This document shows positions 1 to 6,338 of a stretch of DNA of 7,202 nucleotides, piece after piece (positions within the stretch are counted from its first letter, which is position 1; the number at the start of each line of letters is the position of its first letter). This DNA is from Bacteroidota bacterium (GTDB taxonomy: Bacteria; Bacteroidota; Bacteroidia; Cytophagales; Cyclobacteriaceae), in assembly GCA_024643595.1 (NCBI GenBank), contig JAHEMS010000177.1, positions 1 through 7,202 of the forward strand, read 5' to 3'. Made by a program: the position numbers and the translations under genes. The notes beneath the pieces were generated by a model. That model was not told where the DNA came from, searched no databases, and saw only the letters and a program-made list of their open reading frames with translations.

Positions 1-48
1 TATGAAGACCTGGTGGCAAAATACTTACCCGCAACGCTAAAGTTTTAG
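1..48 (+). CDS. C-terminal end of an unidentified upstream gene (partial)
   Basis: Frame 1 is open from the first base and reads YEDLVAKYLPATLKF before a TAG stop at 46-48. The peptide looks like an ordinary soluble C-terminus (amphipathic, no membrane segment), but 15 residues are too few to name a family. The stop lies 38 nt before the symporter start on the same strand, so this gene could belong to the same transcript and perhaps the same sugar pathway; that is inference from spacing only. A short ATG-initiated frame at 2-40 also exists but has no support. Confidence 0.5.
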   Translation, partial: YEDLVAKYLPATLKF

Positions 49-86
49 GTTATTTTAGTAACTGATATCATATATAGTCGGCATAC

Positions 87-1715
87 ATGAATACCCTTCA
101 CGCGGCCGACTATTTTGTTTTCTTCGGTTATTTCATCGTGGTCTTTTCGTATGGTTATTATGTTTATCATCGTAAGCGATCCTCATCCATTAGTTCACGT
201 GAGTTCTTCCTGGCCGAAGGTTCGTTAACCTGGTGGGCCATTGGGGCGTCACTCATTGCCTCGAATATTTCTGCAGAACATTTCATTGGTATGTCAGGAT
301 CTGGCTTCGCCATTGGCCTTGCTATTTCCACCTATGAATGGATGGCTGCCGCCACACTCATTATTGTTGCCATATTTTTTATTCCGCTCTATATCAAGAA
401 TAAGATCTATACAATGCCGCAATTTTTGGCAGAACGCTACAATGATAAGGTGAGCACAGTCATGGCCGTTTTCTGGTTATTGGTATATGTGTTCGTCAAT
501 CTTACCTCCATCATTTACCTTGGCGCTATTGCAATTAATTCGATATCCAATTTATCGTTCGAGTTGTGCATTGTCGGGTTGTGTGTATTTGCCATTGTAG
601 TAACGCTGGGGGGAATGAAGGTAATTGGTTATACGGATGTAATCCAGGTGGCGGTGTTGGTGGTCGGTGGACTTGTAACTTCTTATCTCGCACTCACTTT
701 GCTATCAGAAAAATTTGGGTTCGGAAGTAATGCCTGGCAAGGACTTGTTTTATTAAAAGACAATGCAGAAAGTCATTTTCATATGATCCTAAGCAAGGAT
801 CACAAGTATTATAAGGATCTGCCGGGCCTTTCCGTATTAATTGGTGGAATGTGGATCAATAATCTCAATTACTTTGCCTGTAATCAATACATCACACAAC
901 GCGCATTAGGAGCTGATTTGAAAACGGCCAGACAGGGATTGCTTTTCGCTGCATTTTTAAAACTTATGATTCCGTTGATTGCGGTGTTGCCTGGTATTGC
1001 CATGTATGTACTGCATCAACAAGGAATGTTTCAGGCAGAAATGGTGGATGAACTGGGAGTGCTAAAGCCAGATCACGCTTACCCTACACTTATGAATCTT
1101 TTACCCGTGGGTTTGAAGGGCGTTGCTTTTGCTGCTTTGACGGCCGCAGTGGTGGCATCGTTGGCCGGTAAAGCAAACAGTATCTCAACTATTTTCGCAT
1201 TAGATATCTATCGAAAATATTTTAACAAACATGCCAATGAAAGAAAGTTGGTGAGTATTGGACGTTGGGCGGTGATCATTTCATTGACGATTGCCGGCAT
1301 CGTTGCACCTGCATTGAAAACATTAGACCAGGCCTATCAATTTATTCAGGAGTATGTCGGCTTCATTGCACCCGGTGTTTTAGCCGTATTTCTTCTGGGA
1401 TTTTTTTGGAAGCGGACTACTGCTGCTGCCGCCTTGACAGGCGCTTTACTTACCATCCCGGTATCAGCGATCCTGAAGTTTCTACCCGTATGGACAAACG
1501 GTTGGTTTCCGGATTATCCTTTTCTTGATCGTATGTCGATCACGTTTGTGTTGATTATTGTCATTATGGTGATCATGAGTATCATAAAACCAGAGACCAA
1601 GCCGAGGCGCCTGATGGACGTGGATACAAAAATGTTTAAAGTGTCTCCCGGATTTATTTTTACATCGCTGATCATCATTGGAATTCTGGTCGCGTTGTAC
1701 AGTGTCTTTTGGTAG
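87..1715 (+). CDS. Na+/sugar symporter, SSS family, SGLT/vSGLT type
   Basis: A 542-residue inner-membrane protein predicted to import a sugar with Na+. About 14 hydrophobic helices can be read (near residues 8-28, 46-66, 72-100, 124-146, 158-176, 185-205, 247-265, 286-308, 343-372, 391-410, 423-441, 446-464, 481-500, 522-541), the usual SGLT layout. It matches the remembered Vibrio vSGLT along its length: ASNISAEHFIGMSGSGFAIG at 58-77, TYEWMAA at 82-88, VNLTS at 137-141, NQYITQR at 266-272, FLKL at 290-293, IQEY at 420-423 and a terminal LYSVFW. Putative sugar-site residues are N60, H65, E84, N259, K292 and Q421; Y262 matches the inner gate tyrosine. His65 replaces vSGLT Gln69 but equals human SGLT1 His83. 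At the Na2 site the usual Ser-Ser pair is Ala357-Ser358. Galactose or glucose is the likeliest substrate, but this is inferred; the SSS family also carries sialate, myo-inositol and others. The length and first helix support this ATG. The stop is a tandem TAG TGA. The next gene starts 52 nt downstream. Confidence 0.93.
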   Translation: MNTLHAADYFVFFGYFIVVFSYGYYVYHRKRSSSISSREFFLAEGSLTWWAIGASLIASNISAEHFIGMSGSGFAIGLAISTYEWMAAATLIIVAIFFIPLYIKNKIYTMPQFLAERYNDKVSTVMAVFWLLVYVFVNLTSIIYLGAIAINSISNLSFELCIVGLCVFAIVVTLGGMKVIGYTDVIQVAVLVVGGLVTSYLALTLLSEKFGFGSNAWQGLVLLKDNAESHFHMILSKDHKYYKDLPGLSVLIGGMWINNLNYFACNQYITQRALGADLKTARQGLLFAAFLKLMIPLIAVLPGIAMYVLHQQGMFQAEMVDELGVLKPDHAYPTLMNLLPVGLKGVAFAALTAAVVASLAGKANSISTIFALDIYRKYFNKHANERKLVSIGRWAVIISLTIAGIVAPALKTLDQAYQFIQEYVGFIAPGVLAVFLLGFFWKRTTAAAALTGALLTIPVSAILKFLPVWTNGWFPDYPFLDRMSITFVLIIVIMVIMSIIKPETKPRRLMDVDTKMFKVSPGFIFTSLIIIGILVALYSVFW

Positions 1716-1767
1716 TGAATACAATGTAGAAATTGAAATAAAAATTTAACAATCTAAACTTACGGCT

Positions 1768-3723
1768 ATGAAGAAACAACTCATCTTAACAGTTCTTCTA
1801 TTCTTATCCTTTTTTGTTTACAGCAATGTAAGCTTACCGCGATTGATTAGTGATAACATGGTGCTTCAGCGAGAAAAGCCAATAACCATCTGGGGATGGG
1901 CTAATGCAGGTGAGAAAGTTACCATTCAATTCAATAAACAAACCAAATCGACCAGGACAGATGAGCTGGGAAAGTGGATTATTACCCTTGAACCTGAACA
2001 AGCAGGTGGTCCGTTTGTGATGACTGTAAAAGGAAAAAATAAAATTACGATTAATGATATTTTGGTGGGAGAAGTGTGGATATGTTCTGGTCAGTCCAAT
2101 ATGGAGTGGCCGGTGCGATCGTCAAATAATGCAGCCGCGGAAATCAGAAGCAGCAACTTTCCGCAGATCAGGCATTTCACAGTCCAGAAAGCAGTTTCTA
2201 TTAAACCGGAGGATGAAGTAAAAGGTGGCGATTGGAAAATAGCTACGCCTGAAAATGTTGGTGATTTTACGGCTATCGGATTTTTCTTTGCCCGCGAATT
2301 GTATAACGAATTAAAAATTCCCATTGGCTTGGTGCACACCTCATGGGGAGGAACGCATTCTGAAACATGGACAAGCAAAGAGGCTTTTGAGCGAAGTGAA
2401 GAATTCAAAGATATGATAGCAAAAATGCCAGAACTAAATTTCGATGTCTTATCTAAAAAGAAAGCGGAGGAGATAACCAAAAGACTTAAAAGCATGAACA
2501 TCAATTTTGCTGAAGGAAAGGAATCTTTGAGCTGGAAAGAGACCAATTTTGATGATAGCCGTTGGCCATCGATAAGAGTGCCTCAACTTTGGGAGAAAAC
2601 AATGGGTGACTTGGATGGGATAGTTTGGCTTCGGAACACGATATCACTGGAAGATGAAGATATTGGCAAATCTGCCGTGCTGAAGTTAAGTATGATTGAC
2701 GATAGCGACGAAACCTATGTAAATGGAATGAAGGTAGGAAGCACAAATTCCTACAGTGCCCAGCGCAGTTATGTTATTCCTTCGTCTGTTTTGAAAAAAG
2801 GGAAAAATGTAATTGCCGTTAAAGTGACAGACACCGGTGGTGGTGGAGGTATTTATGGAGATGATAATGATGTAAAATTGGTTATTCAACAGGGAAGGGA
2901 ATTATCGCTGGCAGGTAACTGGCAGGTAGGAGTGGAATCCGTTGCAAGTTCTGCGGCAGTGGGGCCAAATAGTTATCCAACGCTATTGTTCAACGCAATG
3001 ATCAATCCGATATTGAATTACAGTTTTCGCGGTGCTTTGTGGTATCAGGGCGAATCGAATGCAGGACGTGCTTATCAGTATAGAAAGGCATTTCCATTAA
3101 TGATCCAGGACTGGCGCAATCATTTTAAGCAAGGTGATTTTCCTTTTTACTTTGTTCAGCTTGCCAGCTTTAATGCCGCGATGGGCAACAGTAAATTGGG
3201 AAGCACATGGGCCGAACTGCGCGAGGCTCAAACCATGGCACTCTCTTTACCGTACACTGGTATGGCTGTCACTACCGATATTGGTGAGGCGACCGATATC
3301 CATCCCCGCAATAAACAGGATGTAGGTCATCGCCTGGCCGTCATTGCATTGAATCAATTGTACGACAAAAAACAGGTCGATGGGGGCCCGATGTATCAAT
3401 CCATGAAAGTGGAAGGTAATAAAATACGAATTATATTCACCGGTACGGGTAGCGGATTAGTGGCTAAAGATAAATATGGGTATCTAAAAGGTTTTGAAAT
3501 AGCAGGGGCTGATCAGAAGTTTTATTATGCGAAAGCAATGACAGAAGGCAATGATGTGGTGGTATCGAGTGAGGCAGTAATGAATCCGGTAGCGGTGCGC
3601 TTTGCCTGGGCCGATAATCCTGATGACGCCAATTTGTTTAACAAGGAAGGGTATCCAGCTGTTCCATTCAGAACGGATACATGGAAGGGCGTAACGGAGC
3701 TGTCAAAGTATAAAATTGATTGA
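1768..3723 (+). CDS. Exported SGNH carbohydrate acetylesterase ('sialate O-acetylesterase' family)
   Basis: A 651-residue hydrolase predicted to remove acetyl groups from glycans in the periplasm or at the cell surface. Residues 1-19 form a signal peptide (Lys-Lys, then a hydrophobic core ending FVYS). A small beta domain follows (about 22-100; LPRLISDNMVLQRE is typical of the family). The SGNH catalytic domain then begins: SGQSNMEWP at 107-115 with nucleophile Ser110, SWGGTHSE at 192-199, and, after an insertion, ALWYQGESNAG at 423-433 and DIHP at 510-513 with the Asp510/His512 pair. Residues about 245-375 are an inserted jelly-roll-like domain (FDDSRWP at 261-267, a five-glycine run at 357-361 followed by IYG) resembling GH2 sugar-binding modules. 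This split layout resembles, from memory, CE20-type esterases. Substrate is open: sialate, xylan, xyloglucan or pectin acetyls are all possible, and no other sialic acid gene is visible. It lies 52 nt behind the symporter, so co-transcription is likely. The gene ends in tandem TGA codons. Confidence 0.92.
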   Translation: MKKQLILTVLLFLSFFVYSNVSLPRLISDNMVLQREKPITIWGWANAGEKVTIQFNKQTKSTRTDELGKWIITLEPEQAGGPFVMTVKGKNKITINDILVGEVWICSGQSNMEWPVRSSNNAAAEIRSSNFPQIRHFTVQKAVSIKPEDEVKGGDWKIATPENVGDFTAIGFFFARELYNELKIPIGLVHTSWGGTHSETWTSKEAFERSEEFKDMIAKMPELNFDVLSKKKAEEITKRLKSMNINFAEGKESLSWKETNFDDSRWPSIRVPQLWEKTMGDLDGIVWLRNTISLEDEDIGKSAVLKLSMIDDSDETYVNGMKVGSTNSYSAQRSYVIPSSVLKKGKNVIAVKVTDTGGGGGIYGDDNDVKLVIQQGRELSLAGNWQVGVESVASSAAVGPNSYPTLLFNAMINPILNYSFRGALWYQGESNAGRAYQYRKAFPLMIQDWRNHFKQGDFPFYFVQLASFNAAMGNSKLGSTWAELREAQTMALSLPYTGMAVTTDIGEATDIHPRNKQDVGHRLAVIALNQLYDKKQVDGGPMYQSMKVEGNKIRIIFTGTGSGLVAKDKYGYLKGFEIAGADQKFYYAKAMTEGNDVVVSSEAVMNPVAVRFAWADNPDDANLFNKEGYPAVPFRTDTWKGVTELSKYKID

Positions 3724-3834
3724 TGATTTTGCTGCCTGTTAAATTTTAGTAGTGAATAGTAAGTTAATAATATCTCCTTGTTGGCGTCTAAGTAGGATGA
3801 AATGAATTTAATGGAGTCAGTGGAGGTGTTGGTA

Positions 3835-3848
3835 ATTTGATTTCAAAT
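3835..3848. repeat. Short perfect inverted repeat before the small lipoprotein gene
   Basis: ATTTGA-TT-TCAAAT has 6-nt arms and a 2-nt centre, ending 11 nt before the ATG at 3860. It could be a half-site operator or a weak RNA hairpin near the ribosome binding region, but at this A/T content a repeat of this size can arise by chance. Confidence 0.25.
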
Positions 3849-3859
3849 CGAAAGAAGAT

Positions 3860-4204
3860 ATGAATAAATTTTGGATTGCCATTTTAGTGCTGATAACGGC
3901 TTCTTGCATTAAAGAAAATGTTGAAATTGATTTCATTGAAATTAAGGACAATATTTCACGATTTGAAATTGTAAATAATACGGATAGTGATTTAGGGAAA
4001 ATAGCATTTGAGATTACCTTTTTGGATAAAAATGATAGCCCACTATTAATAGATACAATAACTTATCAGGCACATAATAATCAAAATGGTGAAACTCCAT
4101 TTCTATTAGCCAATGATAAAACTTTCATTGTTCAAGCTATTCCTGATGGTTGTAAAAAAACCGACATTAGAATTTTGGAAGTAGTTTATTTTAACAAACA
4201 TTAG
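3860..4204 (+). CDS. Small putative lipoprotein of unknown function
   Basis: A 114-residue protein with a lipoprotein signal: MNKFW, a hydrophobic stretch, then LITASC with the lipidated Cys at residue 16. The mature part is about 99 residues and beta-rich. It alternates hydrophobic and polar residues around FEIVNNTDSDLGKIAFEITF (36-55) and FLDKNDSPLLIDTITYQ (55-71), recalling single Ig-like or FxLYD-type extracellular domains, though this is a weak resemblance and no family is claimed. Cys97 is the only other cysteine. The start is supported by the signal peptide and the purine-rich AAAGAAG at 3851-3857. A hand count gives about 27% G+C for 3901-4200, well below sampled stretches of the flanking genes (mostly about 40-50%). 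That marks it as a compositional outlier, possibly acquired or fast-evolving. It has its own 136-nt upstream gap. It is likely anchored in the periplasm or outer membrane. Confidence 0.72.
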   Translation: MNKFWIAILVLITASCIKENVEIDFIEIKDNISRFEIVNNTDSDLGKIAFEITFLDKNDSPLLIDTITYQAHNNQNGETPFLLANDKTFIVQAIPDGCKKTDIRILEVVYFNKH

Positions 4205-4295
4205 GAAAATCTTTTCGGCAGATCAACTTTTTTGAACACTTATTTTAAGTAGCCGCATTGACTTCAAAATGTAATTCCATAAAAAAACAATCAAT

Positions 4296-5246
4296 ATGAA
4301 ATTCAAACTATTTATTTCTGTTTTATCAATTGCGGTGTTGATGGCCATCATCGAAAGTTGCACGACAAAGAATCTTGCGCCCAGGGAAGGATATATTGAG
4401 GTAACGGGAGGCAAGATTTGGTATCGTATTAATGGTAGTGGGAATGGAACTCCAATATTATTATTACATGGAGGTCCCGGTTCGTCCAGTTATGGCCTTG
4501 ATACGCTAAAGGTATTGGGTAAATACCGACCCGTTATTTTTTATGACCAGTTGGGTTGCGGGAGATCAACACGAATAGCGGATACCAGCCTGATGACTAT
4601 TGAACGTTATGTGGAAGAGCTGGAACAGGTGAGGAAAGCATTGCAACTTGAAGACTTTTATCTCTATGGGCATTCATGGGGACCCGCGTTGGGCCTTGAT
4701 TATTATTTGAAATATCCTAACGAAGTAAAAGCGCTGATCTTTAGTAGTCCATTATTTAGCACTGACCTTTGGATCAAAGATGCTGATACCCTAATTGCAA
4801 CATTGCCGGATTCCATTCAAGTCATCATCAGGGAAAATGAGAAGAATAAAACATTCAATAGTGATGACTATAAGAATGCTGTGAAATTGTACTATAGTAA
4901 ATTCTTACGAAGATCGGAGAAGAAAACATCGGGAACCGATTCAGGCAGCCTGTATTTCGGTACAAATGTTTACGAATTTATGTGGGGCCCGAGTGAATTT
5001 ACCGCGACGGGAAATTTACTCAACTACGATCGGGTAGACCGCCTTAGTGAAGTTACCGTGCCCACTTTGCTTTTAACAGGACAGTATGATGAAGCGAGAC
5101 CGAGCACGGTAAAGTATTTCCATAGCCTTATACCAGGCTCAGAATTTGCAGTAATTAATAATTCAGGTCATGCCACACTGCGAGATAATCCAAAGGAGAC
5201 GATTGATAGGATAAATCAATTTCTTTTAAAGAATGACAATAGATAA
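4296..5246 (+). CDS. Lipid-anchored S33 aminopeptidase (proline iminopeptidase / tricorn F1 type)
   Basis: A 316-residue alpha/beta hydrolase predicted to cleave N-terminal residues, classically proline, from peptides. Residues 1-21 form a signal ending IIESC, with Cys22 the likely lipidation site; Glu at the -2 position is unusual, so ordinary secretion or membrane anchoring is possible. The hydrolase fold shows HGGPGSS at 58-64 (oxyanion region), YDQLGCGRS at 83-91, the nucleophile elbow GHSWG at 125-129 (Ser127), GQYDE at 262-266 (Asp265) and SGHA at 290-293 (His292). MWGPSEF at 229-235 belongs to the S33 cap. Glu234 and Glu266 line up, at a constant offset, with tricorn factor F1 Glu213 and Glu245, which bind the substrate amino group. 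This favours an aminopeptidase over a generic esterase. Most characterised relatives are cytosolic, so the export signal is notable. The leader of 91 nt is A-rich (seven A at 4281-4287) with no clear Shine-Dalgarno site. The next gene is also an exported peptidase. Confidence 0.88.
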   Translation: MKFKLFISVLSIAVLMAIIESCTTKNLAPREGYIEVTGGKIWYRINGSGNGTPILLLHGGPGSSSYGLDTLKVLGKYRPVIFYDQLGCGRSTRIADTSLMTIERYVEELEQVRKALQLEDFYLYGHSWGPALGLDYYLKYPNEVKALIFSSPLFSTDLWIKDADTLIATLPDSIQVIIRENEKNKTFNSDDYKNAVKLYYSKFLRRSEKKTSGTDSGSLYFGTNVYEFMWGPSEFTATGNLLNYDRVDRLSEVTVPTLLLTGQYDEARPSTVKYFHSLIPGSEFAVINNSGHATLRDNPKETIDRINQFLLKNDNR

Positions 5247-5409
5247 GCGTATTTTCAATGGAAATTGAATCGCGATGAACAGCGTTCGATCAAGTGAAAT
5301 AAGTATGCTTGTATATTGTTTATTATGTTTTAATTTACTTATTAAAATACCAGTACTATCATTAATTTAATTTTCATCTATTCAAACTCAGAATAAACAA
5401 TTATATCCC

Positions 5410-6171
5410 ATGAAAAAAATTATACTTTATTCAATCATTTTTATTTTCCAGGTAATGTTTGCTACGGCTCAGGAAAAATCTGCCGATAAAATAATATTTG
5501 TTGCAGGCGGTGGGCTAAATAAGGACTACATAAATTATGTTGCAAAACTGACGAATAAAACGAATCCCAAGATTTGCTTTGTTCCAACAGCGACTGGGGA
5601 TAGCCCAACAACTATCCTTAACTGGTATGCCAGCTGCGAAGATCTTCCTTTACGTCCGTATGTTATGCGTACGTTTATTAATTCAACCAGGAGTCCAAAG
5701 TCATTTGAAGAAATTATCATGAGCATGGATGCCATCATTGTGGGCGGAGGTAATACCTTAAATATGATTGCGATCTGGAAAGCACAAGGCATTGATGTTG
5801 CTTTACGAAAGGCCTATGATAAGGGAATCATCATGGCAGGAGGAAGCGCTGGCTCTTTATGTTGGTTCAATGGCGGGTCTACAGATTCCAGACCGAAAGA
5901 ACTGACTATCGTTGAAGGGTTGGGTTTTTTAAATTATAGTCATTCACCGCATTACCTTAGGGAGAAGGCGCGAAGACCTTTATATCACGAATTAATTTTA
6001 AGCGGAAAGTTGAAAGCAGGCTATGCTTGTGATGATCGCGCCGGTCTTGTGTTTGTAAATGGGGTGATGAAAAAATCGGTATCACAAGATGAAGAGAACA
6101 AAAATTATTTTGTCTCTCTCAAAGACGGAAAAATAAATGAAGAGCTGTTACCGGCAGAGATTATTAAATAG
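5410..6171 (+). CDS. Exported S51 peptidase, peptidase E/YgaJ/cyanophycinase-like
   Basis: A 253-residue class-I-glutamine-amidotransferase-like serine peptidase. Characterised S51 members include the Asp-X dipeptidase PepE and cyanophycinase; the substrate here is unknown. Residues 1-20 are a signal peptide ending FATA before QEK, so the enzyme should act outside the cytoplasm, unlike enteric PepE. Motifs: IIFVAGGG at 28-35, CFVPTATGDSP at 56-66, DAIIVGGGNTLNMIAIW at 107-123, the nucleophile elbow GGSAGS at 144-149 (Ser146), CWFNGGSTDS at 151-160, SPHY at 179-182 (His181) and GYACDDRAGLVF at 204-215. Ser146, Asp159 and His181 are spaced almost like PepE Ser120, Asp135 and His157, allowing a two-residue gap, so the triad appears complete. 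The resemblance is greater to YgaJ-type proteins (RRP.Y, DDRAGL) than to true cyanophycinase. Length is normal for the family. It starts 163 nt after the S33 gene, so a separate promoter is possible though none is convincing. Confidence 0.88.
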   Translation: MKKIILYSIIFIFQVMFATAQEKSADKIIFVAGGGLNKDYINYVAKLTNKTNPKICFVPTATGDSPTTILNWYASCEDLPLRPYVMRTFINSTRSPKSFEEIIMSMDAIIVGGGNTLNMIAIWKAQGIDVALRKAYDKGIIMAGGSAGSLCWFNGGSTDSRPKELTIVEGLGFLNYSHSPHYLREKARRPLYHELILSGKLKAGYACDDRAGLVFVNGVMKKSVSQDEENKNYFVSLKDGKINEELLPAEIIK

Positions 6172-6247
6172 AGGCACTTAGGTGTCACTATGAATTTGGC
6201 AGGTAACTAATTCAATATGGTAATACATATTTTACAATAGGATCTGA

Positions 6248-6277
6248 AATCACAATTGTCAGTTGACAATTATGATT
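6248..6277. promoter_or_regulatory. 30-nt near-perfect inverted repeat, candidate operator
   Basis: The core AATTGTCA-GT-TGACAATT is a perfect 8-nt inverted repeat with a 2-nt centre (6254-6271). Beyond one mismatched position (C6253/A6272), the arms continue AATCA/TGATT for five more pairs, so 13 of 14 positions match. Such a short-centre, two-fold symmetric site is typical of a dimeric repressor or activator. It sits directly upstream of a candidate promoter and 61 nt before the GH97 ATG. An alternative reading is an RNA hairpin with a T6 run seven nt downstream acting as a terminator for the preceding gene; the stem is A/T-rich and its 2-nt centre would force a few pairs open in RNA, which favours the operator reading. 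Confidence 0.5.
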
Positions 6278-6287
6278 AAACTCATTT

Positions 6288-6315
6288 TTTGGATATGTGT
6301 GCGACCCTACTTTTA
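6288..6315 (+). promoter_or_regulatory. Candidate Bacteroidota-type promoter for the GH97 gene
   Basis: TTTG at 6288-6291 could serve as the -33 element and TACTTTTA at 6308-6315 as the -7 element; the latter differs from TAnnTTTG at the last base only. The 16-nt gap is slightly shorter than the roughly 17-23 nt expected. The start site would fall near 6320, giving a leader of about 20 nt before the ATG at 6339. The location just downstream of the inverted repeat supports regulated transcription. Confidence 0.35.
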
Positions 6316-6338
6316 CACGTCCTTAAAATATTATCACG

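Larger units (their letters stand above)
6172..6338. other. 167-nt intergenic region between the S51 and GH97 genes
   Basis: Non-coding on both strands as far as can be read. It holds a strong inverted repeat (6248-6277), a T6 run (6285-6290) and a candidate promoter (6288-6315), described separately. A five-pair imperfect stem at 6173-6186 right after the S51 stop lacks a T-tract and is not a convincing terminator. The repeat plus T6 run could alternatively be a weak terminator for the S51 gene. Confidence 0.6.

Noticed and set aside
2..40. Short ATG frame (12 codons) at the window start
   Set aside because: Too short, lacks a leader in view, and overlaps the frame-1 end that looks like a normal protein terminus.
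1265..1528. 87-codon + frame inside the symporter, and other overlapping frames at 241-453, 1482-1724, 2501-2746, 2686-2889, 3134-3325, 4223-4414, 5535-5792 and 6771-6953
   Set aside because: All lie largely or wholly inside well-supported genes and show low-complexity or Cys/Arg-rich translations without family motifs.
2091..2546. 151-codon open frame on the - strand inside the esterase gene
   Set aside because: It overlaps the SGNH core, whose motifs are clear on the + strand; the antisense peptide has no recognisable domain.
2836..2850. Run of five glycine codons in the esterase
   Set aside because: A recurring loop motif of the inserted domain in this family, not a repeat expansion.
4210..4234. 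ATCT...AGAT stem followed by a T run after the small lipoprotein gene
   Set aside because: Only a four-pair stem, and the T6 run is offset by a few bases; too weak to call a terminator.
5324..5331. TATGTTTT as a possible -7 promoter element for the S51 gene
   Set aside because: One base off the TAnnTTTG consensus, but no TTTG-like -33 element at a suitable distance upstream.
5328..5347. Inverted repeat TTTTAAT-N6-ATTAAAA before the S51 gene
   Set aside because: Arms are entirely A/T in an A/T-rich spacer, so chance is likely; no supporting promoter or T-run pattern.
6173..6186. Stem GGCAC-TTAG-GTGTC just after the S51 stop
   Set aside because: Only five pairs including one G-U, no T-tract follows; not a convincing terminator.
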